A DNA stretch of 49,371 bases from the NCBI RefSeq assembly GCF_015223355.1, contig NZ_JADFFK010000030.1, positions 1 to 49,371 of the forward strand, written 5' to 3'. This stretch comes from Salipiger mangrovisoli (GTDB lineage Bacteria; Pseudomonadota; Alphaproteobacteria; Rhodobacterales; Rhodobacteraceae). Positions 16,647 to 25,447 of the stretch are shown piece after piece. Numbering within the stretch: the first letter of the stretch is position 1; every line of letters begins with the position of its first letter. The translations under genes were made by a program, and so were the position numbers. A model generated the notes under the pieces. The model saw only the letters and a list, made by a program, of their open reading frames with translations, had not been told where the DNA came from and did no database searches.

Positions 16647-17891
16647 ATGACCACTGGCACGCGCCAGATCCTCTTCAAGAACGTTCGGCTGCTCGATCCC
16701 GAGCAGGACGAGCTCCGCGACGGGCTGCGTCTGCTGGTCGAAGGCGAGCGGATCCGTGAAATCGGGGAAAGCGTCACTTCCGGGCAGGCCGATGTCATCG
16801 ATTGCGGCGGCCGCGTGCTGATGCCCGGCCTGATCGACAGCCACGTCCATGTGGTCCTGAACGAGGTCTTTCTTCCGAAGCTCGAAAGCCAGCCGCTGAC
16901 GCTGATGACCGCACATGCGATGGTCGAGATGAAGGCCATGCTGGGGCGCGGCTTCACCACCGTCCGCGATACCGGCGGGGCGGACTGGGGCCTGCGCAAG
17001 GGTGTCGAAGACGGCCATATCGAAGGGCCTCGGCTGTTCGTGGCCGGTCGCGCCATCGGGCCGACCGGAGGGCACAGCGACAGCCGCCGACGCACCGACA
17101 CCGGCTTCCGCTGCGGCTGCTGCGATGCCATGGCCTTTACCCTGTCGCTTGCGGACGGTGTGCCGGAAGTGCGCCGCGCCGTGCGCGAGGAGATGCGCCA
17201 GGGCTGCGATCACATCAAGATCATGATGTCGGGCGGCGTTGCCTCGCCCTACGATCCGCTCGACAGTCTGCAGTTCTCGATGCCCGAGGTGCGCGCCGCC
17301 GTCGAGGAAGCCGAGGCCTTTGGTCGCTACGTCTGCGCCCATGCCTATTCGGCAGAGGCGATCCTGCGCGCAGCAGAGGGCGGCGTCCGCACCATCGAGC
17401 ACGGCAACCTCATCAACGATGAGGCCGCGGCGAAGATGGCCGAGAAGGGCATGTTCCTCGTCGCCAATCTCGTTGCCTATACCGCGATGAAAGAGCGCGC
17501 CGCCGAATTCGGCATGAGCGCCGACATGCTCGAGAAGAACGACGTGGTGATCGAGGGGGGCCTGCGCTCGCTCGAGATCTGCAAGAGGGCCGGTGTCCCG
17601 GTGGCCTTTGGCAGCGACCTTCTGGGCCAGCTGCGCAGCGAGCAGAGCCGCGAGTTCCGCATCCGCGCGCAGGTGCTCTCGCCCATCGAGATCATCCGCT
17701 CGGCAACACTGGTCGGAGCGCAGTTGCTGCGCCGCGAGGGCGAGCTTGGCTGCCTGCGTCCCGGAGCCATGGCCGACCTGATCCTGCTCGACGGCAACCC
17801 GCTCGACGACCTCGCGCTCTTCGAGGGTCAGGGTCGGCACATGCCGATGGTGATGAAGGCCGGGCGCTTCCACCGGATGACCCTGAAATGA
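16647..17891 (+). CDS. COG1228 amidohydrolase, prolidase-like (paralogue 2, CxCC type)
   Basis: 414 residues, same fold and likely chemistry as its neighbours. Metal and catalytic residues visible are H66/H68 (LIDSHVHV), K191 (HIKIMMSGG), H232 (CAHAYS), H252 (TIEHGNL) and D324 (FGSDLLGQ). It shares long identical stretches with paralogue 3 (SGGVASP, DPLDSLQFS, AHAYSAEAI, GVRTIEHGNLI), so the two arose by tandem duplication. After TGGHSD it carries a Cys-Gly-Cys-Cys at 156-159 in the loop that usually covers the active site; this motif is absent from paralogue 1. The start follows GAGGGAG. Confidence 0.88.
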   Translation: MTTGTRQILFKNVRLLDPEQDELRDGLRLLVEGERIREIGESVTSGQADVIDCGGRVLMPGLIDSHVHVVLNEVFLPKLESQPLTLMTAHAMVEMKAMLGRGFTTVRDTGGADWGLRKGVEDGHIEGPRLFVAGRAIGPTGGHSDSRRRTDTGFRCGCCDAMAFTLSLADGVPEVRRAVREEMRQGCDHIKIMMSGGVASPYDPLDSLQFSMPEVRAAVEEAEAFGRYVCAHAYSAEAILRAAEGGVRTIEHGNLINDEAAAKMAEKGMFLVANLVAYTAMKERAAEFGMSADMLEKNDVVIEGGLRSLEICKRAGVPVAFGSDLLGQLRSEQSREFRIRAQVLSPIEIIRSATLVGAQLLRREGELGCLRPGAMADLILLDGNPLDDLALFEGQGRHMPMVMKAGRFHRMTLK

Positions 17892-17925
17892 CCGGACTGA
17901 TGAAATCCCAGAGCGGAGACCGCAG

Positions 17926-19173
17926 ATGACCGCACCGATCCTCTTCCGCAATCTCAAGCTGCTCGACCCTGCGTTCGACGAGCCGCGCGAGGGCTATGAG
18001 GTCGTCGTCGAAGGCGACCGCATCCGCGAGGTCTCGGACATCCCGATCGCCCTCAGCGAGGCCGAGATCATCGACTGCGGCGGCCGCGTCATGATGCCCG
18101 GCCTGATCGACTGCCACGTCCACTCGATGCACTCCGAGGTCTATACCCGCAAGCTCGAGGACATCCCCCTGACCCTGGCCGCGGCCCGCGCGGCGGGGCG
18201 TCTCAAGGGCATGATCGACCGCGGTTTCACCACGGTGCGCGACGCCGGCGGCACCGACTGGGGCATGAAGGCCGCGGTGGAACAGGGCCTGATCCCCGGC
18301 CCGCGCCTGTTCATTGCCGGCCGCTCGATCGGGCCGACGGGCGGGCACAGCGACGGCCGTCCGCGCACTTCGGATGGCTGGGACTGCCCGTGCTGCAACG
18401 GCTTTGCCTTCCTGCGCGTCGTCGTTGACGGCGAGGACGCGCTGCGCAAGGCCGTGCGCGAGCAGATGCGGCAGGGTTCGGACCACGTGAAAATCATGGT
18501 TTCCGGCGGCGTCGCCTCGCCGCACGATCCGCTCGACAGCCTGCAATTCTCGCTGGGAGAGATCGAGACCGCGGTCGAGGAGGCCGAGAACTTCGGGCGC
18601 TACGTGCTGGCCCACGCCTATTCCGCCGAGGCCATCACCCGCGCGGTCACCGCCGGGGTCCGCACCATCGAGCATGGCAACTTGATCGACGCCGCGGCGG
18701 CGCAGCTGATGGCCGAGCGCGGAGCCTACATGGTGCCCAACCTCGTGGCCTATGTGGCGATGAAGGAACGCGCAGCGGGTTACGGGATGCCCACCGACAT
18801 GCTGGCCAAGAACGAGGTGGTTCTCGAAGGCGGCTACCGTTCGCTGGAGCTCTGCCGCGAGGCCGGGGTCAAGGTTGCCTACGGCACCGATCTTCTGGGC
18901 GAGCTGATCGAGGACCAGAGCCGGGAGTTCTCGATCCGGGCCGAGGTCATGCCCGCCATCGAGGTGATCCGCGCCGCCACGACCATCGGGGCCGAGGTGA
19001 TCCGCCGCCCCGGCCAGCTTGGCACGATCGCGCCCGGAGCCTGGGCCGACCTGCTGCTGATCGATGGCGATCCGACGCGGGACATCACCCTGCTCGAAGG
19101 TCAGGGACGGCACATGGCGGCGATCATGAAGGGCGGAGACTTCCACAAGATGAACCTGGGAAGGGCCGCCTGA
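17926..19173 (+). CDS. COG1228 amidohydrolase, prolidase-like (paralogue 3, CxCC type)
   Basis: 415 residues. Active-site residues visible are H64/H66 (LIDCHVHS), K189 (HVKIMVSGG), H230 (LAHAYS), H250 (TIEHGNL) and D322 (YGTDLLGE). Cys-Pro-Cys-Cys at 154-157 mirrors paralogue 2. It is probably cytoplasmic and acts on the substrate brought in by the ABC genes that follow directly: its TGA overlaps the permease ATG (ATGA), indicating translational coupling. Differences from paralogue 2 in the loop around residues 68-82 may reflect side-chain specificity, which I cannot decide by eye. Confidence 0.88.
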   Translation: MTAPILFRNLKLLDPAFDEPREGYEVVVEGDRIREVSDIPIALSEAEIIDCGGRVMMPGLIDCHVHSMHSEVYTRKLEDIPLTLAAARAAGRLKGMIDRGFTTVRDAGGTDWGMKAAVEQGLIPGPRLFIAGRSIGPTGGHSDGRPRTSDGWDCPCCNGFAFLRVVVDGEDALRKAVREQMRQGSDHVKIMVSGGVASPHDPLDSLQFSLGEIETAVEEAENFGRYVLAHAYSAEAITRAVTAGVRTIEHGNLIDAAAAQLMAERGAYMVPNLVAYVAMKERAAGYGMPTDMLAKNEVVLEGGYRSLELCREAGVKVAYGTDLLGELIEDQSREFSIRAEVMPAIEVIRAATTIGAEVIRRPGQLGTIAPGAWADLLLIDGDPTRDITLLEGQGRHMAAIMKGGDFHKMNLGRAA

Positions 19174-19991
19174 TGACCGCACTCTCGCGACGCCACCTGG
19201 GCCGCTGGACGCTGAATGCGGCGGCCATGCTGTCCTTTCTTTACCTGTCGATCCCGCTGATCTTCGTGACCTGGCTGTCGTTCTACCGGCAGGAGATCCC
19301 GTCCTACCCGCCAGAGGGCTACTCGCTGCGATGGTATTCTGCGGCGATCGCCAACGAGCGGTTCATCGACGCCTTTGCCACCTCGGCGAAGGTCGGCATC
19401 CTGGCCACGATTATCGGCCTCGCCGTCGCGCTCCCGGCCGCGCTTGCGCTGAACCGCTACCGGTTCTTTGGCCACGCCGCGCTTGGCAACCTGCTGCTGA
19501 TGCCGCTGATCGTTCCAGGGATCGTGCTGGGCTTCGCGCTCTACGTCTTCCAGGTCGAGACCGAGATCGCCACGGGCCTGCCGATCATGGGCAGCTTCGG
19601 GGGACTGGTGTTCGGCCACGTGCTGCTTGTGATCCCCTGGACCGTGCGCCTGATCCTCGCCAGCCTCGCGGGGTTCGACCGCACCCTGGAAGAGGCGGCG
19701 ATGAACCTTGGGGCGGGGCGGCTGACGACCTTTCGCCGGGTGACCATGCCCTCGATCCTGCCGGGGATCGTCGCGGGGGCCCTCTTTGGCTTCGTCTCGT
19801 CCTTCGGCAACCTCGAGATGAGCCTCTTCCTGGTCGCGCCGGGCGAAACGACCCTGCCCATCGCCATCCTGCAATATCTGCAATGGCGCATCGACCCGAC
19901 CATCGCAGCGATCTCGGTGCTGCAAATCCTGATCATCGCGGTGGCACTTCTGGTGACCGATCGTTTCGTGAAACTGAGCCGGGTGGTATAA
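19173..19991 (+). CDS. ABC permease, spermidine/putrescine PotC class
   Basis: An inner-membrane permease of 272 residues with six predicted helices. The ATPase-coupling EAA loop is visible as EEAAMNLGAGRLTTFRRVTMP, about residues 175-195. It overlaps the upstream amidohydrolase (ATGA) and the downstream ATPase gene (TAATG), so translation is coupled in both directions. Together with the PotB-like gene at 22226 it forms a heterodimeric channel. PotABCD-class importers carry polyamines but also opines, amino-acid derivatives and other small cations, so the class does not fix the substrate. Confidence 0.9.
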   Translation: MTALSRRHLGRWTLNAAAMLSFLYLSIPLIFVTWLSFYRQEIPSYPPEGYSLRWYSAAIANERFIDAFATSAKVGILATIIGLAVALPAALALNRYRFFGHAALGNLLLMPLIVPGIVLGFALYVFQVETEIATGLPIMGSFGGLVFGHVLLVIPWTVRLILASLAGFDRTLEEAAMNLGAGRLTTFRRVTMPSILPGIVAGALFGFVSSFGNLEMSLFLVAPGETTLPIAILQYLQWRIDPTIAAISVLQILIIAVALLVTDRFVKLSRVV

Positions 19992-21049
19992 TGGCTGGAC
20001 TACAACTTCATGGGCTGACCAAGCGGTACGGCGACTTTCACGCGACGCAGAATGTCGAACTGGATGTGAAGGAAGGCGAGTTCCTGGTTCTCCTCGGACC
20101 GTCCGGCTGCGGCAAGACGACCACGCTGAGGATGATCGCGGGCTTCGTCGATCCCACCGAAGGCAGCATCCGGATCGGCGGCAAGGACGTCACGCTGCTG
20201 CCCCCTTGGAAACGAAACACCGGGCTGGTGTTCCAGAACTACGCGCTTTTCCCGCATATGACCGTCGCACAGAACGTCGCCTTCGGGCTGGAAATGCGCG
20301 GCGTTCCCAAGAGCGACATCGGCCCGAAGGTGCAGGACGCACTGGATCTGGTGCAGCTCGGCCACCTTGCCGGCCGCTACCCCCGCCAGATGTCGGGAGG
20401 CCAGCAGCAGCGCGTCGCCCTTGCGCGGGCGCTCGTGTTCCGCCCCGACGTGCTGCTCCTCGACGAGCCGCTCTCCAACCTCGATGCCAAGCTGCGCCAC
20501 GAGGTCCGCATCGAGATCCGCGCGCTCCAGCAGCGTCTCGGGATCACCGCCGTCATGGTCACCCACGACCAGGAAGAGGCGCTCACCATGGCCGACCGGC
20601 TGGTGGTGATGAGCGATGGCCAGGTCCGCCAGGTCGGCAGCCAGCGCGATCTTTACGAGCGCCCCGCCAGCCGCTTCGTGGCCGGATTTGTCGGGCGCTC
20701 GAGCTTCCTCGAGGGAGAGGTCCGCGATGGCCGCTTCACCACCGCTGGCGGGCTCACGCTGCCCTGCGACAAGCCCATGCGCGGCCCCGCCGTCATCGCG
20801 CTGCGCCCCGAGCGCATGACCGTCGCCGCGCAACCTCATCCCGGCAGCGTGCCGGGCGAGGTCGAATTCGTCTCTTACATGGGCGGCCTCATCGATCTGC
20901 ACCTGCGCCTCAGCCCGACCGACCTGGTCGTAGCGCAGGTCAGCAACCGCGAAGGCAGCCTGATCCCCGAACTTGGTGACACCGTGCACGTCAGCTGGCC
21001 CGATGCCACCGCATTCCCCGCGAGCGATCCACACGCGCGCGGGCATTGA
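19991..21049 (+). CDS. ABC ATP-binding protein, PotA/CysA class
   Basis: A cytoplasmic ATPase of 352 residues. Walker A GPSGCGKTT is at about 36-44, Q-loop in VFQNYALFPHM, signature MSGGQQQ at about 134-140, Walker [16 protein letters not shown] and H-loop THDQEEA. The C-terminal ~110 residues form a TOBE domain (VIALRPERMTV, VEFVSYMGGLIDLHLRL) as in PotA and FbpC. The start overlaps the PotC-like stop codon. The gene is followed by the binding protein after a 60-bp gap. Confidence 0.93.
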   Translation: MAGLQLHGLTKRYGDFHATQNVELDVKEGEFLVLLGPSGCGKTTTLRMIAGFVDPTEGSIRIGGKDVTLLPPWKRNTGLVFQNYALFPHMTVAQNVAFGLEMRGVPKSDIGPKVQDALDLVQLGHLAGRYPRQMSGGQQQRVALARALVFRPDVLLLDEPLSNLDAKLRHEVRIEIRALQQRLGITAVMVTHDQEEALTMADRLVVMSDGQVRQVGSQRDLYERPASRFVAGFVGRSSFLEGEVRDGRFTTAGGLTLPCDKPMRGPAVIALRPERMTVAAQPHPGSVPGEVEFVSYMGGLIDLHLRLSPTDLVVAQVSNREGSLIPELGDTVHVSWPDATAFPASDPHARGH

Positions 21050-21109
21050 CCCCACCGCCCCGGAGAAGGGCGGCCCTGGCCCGAACGGCCCCAACAGTTG
21101 GAGAAAATG

Positions 21110-22162
21110 ATGACGAAGAAGACCCCTTCCCTTTGCTTGAATCGCCGCCACCTGATGATGGGCATGGCTGCCGGGGCCGCGAGCCTTGCAGCGCCCTCGA
21201 TTTCCCGCGCCGCGGGCGGTCGCGTGGTCGTCGGCACCTGGGGCGGCGATTACGGCCGCCTGCTGAACGAGAACATCGAACAGCCCTTCCTGATCTCGAA
21301 TGGCTGGGAGGTGATCCAGGACCAGTCCGGTGACCCCGAGCGCCGCGCCAAGATGGCCGCCGAGCGCCGCCTGCCGCGCGGCTCGACGGACATCCAGGGC
21401 CTGACCGGCGTCAACATGTACCTCGTTTACGAACAGGGGCTGACCGAGACGGTCGACTACTCGAAGCTGAAGAACGGCGGCAACCTTTTGCCCGCCATGA
21501 AGCACGACTTCGGCGTCGGCCACATCTACTCGGGCATGGTCGCCGTCTATAACCCCGACATGGTTGAGGCGCCCAAGTCCTTTGCCGATGTCTTCGACCC
21601 CAAGTGGGGCGACAAGATGGGCATCATCGACATCCAGTACCAGTACACCATGCTGGCCGCGGCGCTTGCGGCCGGGGGCGGCATGTCGGATGTCGAGCCC
21701 GGCAAGCCGCTGCTGACCGCGGCCCGCGCCGCCGGTGCCCGCATCTACCCGACCAACGAGGCTTTCGCACAGGGCCTGTCGAACGGCGAAATCGGCATTG
21801 GCGTCATGTGGAAGGCGCGCGTCGTCCAGTGGCAGAACGCCGGGATCCCGGTTCAATCGATCGCCCCCACCGAAGGCGCCATCGCCTATGAATCCGGCTT
21901 CGTGATCCCCAAGAACGCGCCGAACATGGAAGGCTCCTACGCCTATCTCGACGCCATGCTCGAGCCCGCGGCGCAGGAGGCCTTTGCCGAGGACATGGGC
22001 TACAACCCGACCATCACCAACGCCAGCGTGCCGGGCGATCTGCAACAGAAGATCGGCTTCACCGAGGAAGAGGTCGCGAACCTCAAGTCGCCTGACTACG
22101 GCTACATCCTCGAGAATGATGCCGAGATGAAGGGCTGGTGGGACAAGGACTTCAAGGCCTGA
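21110..22162 (+). CDS. Periplasmic binding protein, PotD class, Tat-type signal
   Basis: A solute-binding protein of 350 residues. The signal sequence reads CLNRRHLMMGMAAGAASLAAP followed by SISRAAG. The RR pair before a hydrophobic stretch and the Ala-rich end fit Tat export, though the consensus is imperfect. Mature motifs include VVVGTWGGDYGRLL and YSGMVAVYNPDMV, typical of PotD/opine-type receptors. The second of two adjacent ATGs (21110) is favoured because GGAG is six bases away; the first (21107) would be too close. A GC-rich hairpin follows the gene, as often seen after abundant binding-protein cistrons. Confidence 0.88.
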   Translation: MTKKTPSLCLNRRHLMMGMAAGAASLAAPSISRAAGGRVVVGTWGGDYGRLLNENIEQPFLISNGWEVIQDQSGDPERRAKMAAERRLPRGSTDIQGLTGVNMYLVYEQGLTETVDYSKLKNGGNLLPAMKHDFGVGHIYSGMVAVYNPDMVEAPKSFADVFDPKWGDKMGIIDIQYQYTMLAAALAAGGGMSDVEPGKPLLTAARAAGARIYPTNEAFAQGLSNGEIGIGVMWKARVVQWQNAGIPVQSIAPTEGAIAYESGFVIPKNAPNMEGSYAYLDAMLEPAAQEAFAEDMGYNPTITNASVPGDLQQKIGFTEEEVANLKSPDYGYILENDAEMKGWWDKDFKA

Positions 22163-22175
22163 CGCAGCAGAATTT

Positions 22176-22199
22176 CCGCCGGGCTCACAAGCCCGGCGG
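22176..22199 (+). other. Intercistronic hairpin after the PotD-like gene
   Basis: A perfect 10-bp stem CCGCCGGGCT / AGCCCGGCGG with a CACA loop lies 13 bases after the binding-protein stop and before the next permease. No T-run is present. The position suggests mRNA 3'-end protection that raises binding-protein output relative to the downstream permease. Confidence 0.5.
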
Positions 22200-22225
22200 C
22201 ACCAAGTTTCAGTCGAGGAAGACCG

Positions 22226-23104
22226 ATGTCCAGCATCACGCTGACCGAACGCCGCAAGCTGCGGGCACAGGGGCTGACCGCCTCCGGGCTGATCGGCCCC
22301 GCCACATTCATCGTCGCCCTCGGAGTGCTGGGACCGCTCCTGCTGCTGGCGCGCTACAGCCTGAACCTTTACGATCCCCGCGAGCTGATGATCTCGGCCT
22401 TCTCCGCGCAGAACTACATCGAGTTCTTCTCGGACACATATTACCTGTCGACCTTCTGGACCACGATCCGCATCTCGCTGCTCTGCACGGTGATCTGCAT
22501 CGTTCTCGGATTTCCACTGGCCTACGTGCTGGCGCGCACCCAGTCGCGCTACAAGAACCTGATGATCATCGGCGTGGTCATTCCGCTCTTTGTCGGCAAT
22601 GCCGTCCGCGCCGCCGGATGGATGACATTGCTCGGCAGCCGCGGCTTCCTGTCGGTCTGGCTGATGCGCCTCGGGATCACCGACGAGCCGGTCGAGATCA
22701 TGTACTCCGAAACCGCGGTCGTGCTCGGCATCGTCGCGGTCAACCTGCCCTACATGGTGCTCACGCTGCAAAGCGTCATCGAGAGCATCGGCCGGCATAT
22801 CGAAGAGGCCGCCTTCTCGCTCGGCGCCGCGCCCATGGTCATGTTCCGCCGCGTGCTCTGGCCGCTGGCACTCCCCGGCACCACCGCCGGCGTCATCCTC
22901 ACCTTCATCCTTGCGATGAACGCCTATGCCACGCCCGTGCTGTTGGGTGGGCCGGAATTCCGAATGATGTCGCCGATGATCTACAACCAGTTCCAGCTGA
23001 ACAACTGGCCCTTCTCCGCCGCCGTCGCCTTCGTGCTGATGGCCAGCACACTGGTCCTGACGGTTCTCGCCGGGATCATGACCCGCCAGAAGTTCCGCGA
23101 CTGA
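22226..23104 (+). CDS. ABC permease, spermidine/putrescine PotB class
   Basis: An inner-membrane permease of 292 residues. A cytoplasmic N terminus precedes the first helix (FIVALGVLGPLLLLARYSL). The EAA loop is IEEAAFSLGAAPMVMFRRVLWPLALPG, about residues 191-217 (stated as motif region). The C terminus is NNWPFSAAVAFVLMASTLVLT. It partners with the PotC-like permease; the permeases are split around the ATPase and binding-protein genes. The COG0523 gene follows 13 bp downstream, so it belongs to the same transcript. Confidence 0.9.
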   Translation: MSSITLTERRKLRAQGLTASGLIGPATFIVALGVLGPLLLLARYSLNLYDPRELMISAFSAQNYIEFFSDTYYLSTFWTTIRISLLCTVICIVLGFPLAYVLARTQSRYKNLMIIGVVIPLFVGNAVRAAGWMTLLGSRGFLSVWLMRLGITDEPVEIMYSETAVVLGIVAVNLPYMVLTLQSVIESIGRHIEEAAFSLGAAPMVMFRRVLWPLALPGTTAGVILTFILAMNAYATPVLLGGPEFRMMSPMIYNQFQLNNWPFSAAVAFVLMASTLVLTVLAGIMTRQKFRD

Positions 23105-23117
23105 CAAGGAGAGCCAA

Positions 23118-24089
23118 ATGTCCGTTCCCGTCACCGTGCTCACCGGCTTTCTCGGCGCCGGCAAGACGACGCTCCTGCGTGCCCTGCTCCGCGATCCGGG
23201 CGGGCTGAAGATCGGCGTGCTGGTCAACGATTTCGGCGAGATCAACATCGACGCGGCGCTGGTGGTCGAGGGTCAGGCCGACAGTCTCACCCTGTCCAAC
23301 GGCTGCGTCTGCTGCACCATCCAGACCGAGCTGGTCGAGGCGATCGAGAAACTCCTGCGCGACCGCCCGGATCTCGACCGCATCGTCATCGAGGCGAGCG
23401 GCGTCTCGCGCGCCCTGCCGCTCGCCGATCTGGTGGAAAGCGAGGCGCTTGCCGGGCGCATCCGGCTCGACGGGATGTTCTGCCTGGTCGATGCCGCCGG
23501 GTTTCCCGAGCTCGATTTCGCCGCAACCGAGCTGGCCCTCGACCAGATCACCGGGGCCGATGTGATCTTGCTCAACAAGGCCGACCTGGTCTCGGAAGCC
23601 GACATGGCGGCCCTGAAGAGCCGGCTGTCGGGTGTGCAGGGCTCGGCGCGCATGCTGCCCTGCGTCGCCGCCGAGTTGCCGCGCGAGGTGCTTTTCGGGG
23701 CGGTCGAACGGTCCGCACCGCGGCATCACGGCCACGGACCCGGCTGCGGCTGCGATCACCCTCACGCATCGGGTGATCACCTCTCCGCCTTCACCTCCTG
23801 GTCGTGGCACAGCGCAGAGCTGCTCGACGAAGCCCGCTTGCGCCGCGCCCTGCGCGACATCGGCCGCGGCTTGCTCCGTGCCAAGGGGGTGCTGCGCGTG
23901 GTGCGCGGCGACGGCCACAGCGCCCTGCTCGAATACCAGCAGGTCGGCCGCCGCGCACGCTGGACCGAGATGCCGCCGGGTGCCGAGGCCACCGAAAGCC
24001 TTCTCGTGACCATCGGGCTCGGCGATGCCGTGGACCCGGACCGCTTCGCCGCCCTGCTCGAGACCTGCCGTGACGGGGTCGCCGCCTGA
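23118..24089 (+). CDS. COG0523 G3E GTPase, CobW/ZNG1-type metallochaperone
   Basis: A P-loop GTPase of 323 residues. Walker A GFLGAGKTT spans about residues 10-18. The metal-binding CxCC motif GCVCC has C63, C65 and C66, and NKAD (153-156) is the guanine-specificity motif. A His-rich tail segment (about 203-221: HHGHGPG and CDHPHASGDH) can bind Zn, Co or Ni. The CobW C-terminal domain follows (WSWHSAELLDEARLRRAL). Family members deliver Zn or another metal to client enzymes; the best-proven clients include methionine aminopeptidase for ZNG1. An M24 peptidase gene follows directly and three metal-dependent amidohydrolases lie upstream, so the clients are probably encoded in this operon. Confidence 0.9.
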   Translation: MSVPVTVLTGFLGAGKTTLLRALLRDPGGLKIGVLVNDFGEINIDAALVVEGQADSLTLSNGCVCCTIQTELVEAIEKLLRDRPDLDRIVIEASGVSRALPLADLVESEALAGRIRLDGMFCLVDAAGFPELDFAATELALDQITGADVILLNKADLVSEADMAALKSRLSGVQGSARMLPCVAAELPREVLFGAVERSAPRHHGHGPGCGCDHPHASGDHLSAFTSWSWHSAELLDEARLRRALRDIGRGLLRAKGVLRVVRGDGHSALLEYQQVGRRARWTEMPPGAEATESLLVTIGLGDAVDPDRFAALLETCRDGVAA

Positions 24090-24129
24090 GGCGCTCTTCT
24101 GCCCAATCACCCGACAAAGGATACGGACC

Positions 24130-25365
24130 ATGACGATCGGCGTAGGGGGTTCGACCCCCGACCAGGAATTTTCGAAAATGGCGGACCGCACAGGCGGCAT
24201 CACCCTGATCGACAACGAGGACCGCACAGCCCGCATCGCCGCGGCGCAGGCGCTGATGCGCGAGATGGGGATCGATGCGCTCTATCTCGATACCTCGGTC
24301 AACCTGACCTATTTCACCGGCATCGGCCTGAAGCTGACCGAGCGGCTTCACGGCGCGCTCATCCCCGCAGAGGGGCCCATCGTCTATCTCAGCCCCGCCT
24401 TCGAGGAACCCAAGACGCGCTCGATGCTGAAGATACCCGGTGAGATCCGCTGCTGGGAAGAACACGAGGACCCCGCCCAGCTGGTCGCCGACAGCCTGGA
24501 GGAAATGGGCTACGCCAAGGGCACCGTTGCCATCGATCCCCACGCGCCCTTCTTCAACGTCGATGGCCTGCGCAAGCACGCCAACCGATACGATCTGGTC
24601 AACGGCGCGCAGATCACCGGCGCCCTGCGCTCGGTGAAATCGCCGCGGGAAATCGCGCTGATGCAGCGCTCGAACGACATCGCGCTCGAGGTGCACAAGG
24701 CCGCGGCCCGCATCCTGCGCGCCGGCATCACCACGCCCGAGGTCGAGGAATTCATCCTCGAAGCCTTCCGCCGTCTCGGTGGCAAGGTTCCCCCGACCGG
24801 CCGCCCCATCGTGCTGTTTGGCGAGGCAACCGCATATCCGCACGGGGTCGACTATCCCCAGACCCTCGCCGACGGCGACATGGTGCTGATCGACATCGGA
24901 TGTTTCGTCGGCGACTATCGCTCCGATATGACCCGCAGCTACGTCTTCGGCACCCCGAGCGCCCGGCAGCGCGAGGTCTGGGAGCTGGAACTGGCCGCCC
25001 AGGCCGCGGGGTTCGCCGCAGCCCGTCCGGGTGCCCCCTGCGAGGCCGTGGACAAGAGCGCGCGCAGCCTGATCGAAGCCGCGCCGGGGTTCGAAAGCGA
25101 TTACAAGACGCCGGGATTGCCGCACCGCACCGGGCACGGCATCGGGCTCGAGGTGCACGAGGAAAGCTTCATCGTCCGCGGCAACCTCCGGCCGCTCGAG
25201 GTTGGCATGTGCTTTTCGGTCGAGCCGATGATCTGCATCTATGGCACCTTCGGCATCCGCCTCGAGGATTGCGCCTATATCGCCGAAGACGGTCCGCGCT
25301 GGTTCACGCAGCCCTGCCACAGCGTCGATGACCCCTTCGGCTACGAGATCATGGCCGAGACTTGA
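24130..25365 (+). CDS. M24-family metallopeptidase (Xaa-Pro peptidase-like), complete metal site
   Basis: A pita-bread-fold peptidase of 411 residues: creatinase_N-type N-terminal domain, then the catalytic domain from about residue 175. All five metal ligands of the prolidase/aminopeptidase P pattern are present: D255 (LIDIG), D266 (RSDMTRS), H336 (RTGHGIG), E365 (SVEPM) and E379 (RLEDC). The 11-residue Asp-Asp spacing is canonical. Activity on X-Pro or a related amide bond in the cytoplasm is expected. ATG 24130 has AAAGGA upstream; an in-frame ATG at 24178 is an alternative start. It directly follows the metallochaperone gene. Confidence 0.9.
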   Translation: MTIGVGGSTPDQEFSKMADRTGGITLIDNEDRTARIAAAQALMREMGIDALYLDTSVNLTYFTGIGLKLTERLHGALIPAEGPIVYLSPAFEEPKTRSMLKIPGEIRCWEEHEDPAQLVADSLEEMGYAKGTVAIDPHAPFFNVDGLRKHANRYDLVNGAQITGALRSVKSPREIALMQRSNDIALEVHKAAARILRAGITTPEVEEFILEAFRRLGGKVPPTGRPIVLFGEATAYPHGVDYPQTLADGDMVLIDIGCFVGDYRSDMTRSYVFGTPSARQREVWELELAAQAAGFAAARPGAPCEAVDKSARSLIEAAPGFESDYKTPGLPHRTGHGIGLEVHEESFIVRGNLRPLEVGMCFSVEPMICIYGTFGIRLEDCAYIAEDGPRWFTQPCHSVDDPFGYEIMAET

Positions 25366-25387
25366 CGCCTGATGGAGTGATGCTGAC

Positions 25388-25417
25388 CGCCCTTCCCCGG
25401 CCAGGCCGGGGCGGGCG
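25388..25417 (+). other. Intercistronic hairpin between the two M24 genes
   Basis: CGCCC-TT-CCCCGG (25388-25400) pairs with CCGGGG-C-GGGCG (25406-25417), an 11-bp stem with a small internal loop and a CCAGG apical loop. It sits in the 82-bp gap; no T-run. It may modulate relative expression of the two genes. Confidence 0.45.
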
Positions 25418-25447
25418 TACCTCCCGTCCCGATCGAAAGGAAATCCC

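Noticed and set aside
16647..19173. Assembly duplication of one amidohydrolase gene
   Set aside because: Paralogues 2 and 3 differ throughout in DNA and protein sequence, so they are genuine diverged tandem copies.
20000..23248. Very long open frame on the minus strand opposite the PotABCD-like genes
   Set aside because: It is an antisense by-product of high-GC coding sequence: rich in Arg, Gly, His and Asp, no domain, and it covers several genes with clear family motifs on the plus strand.
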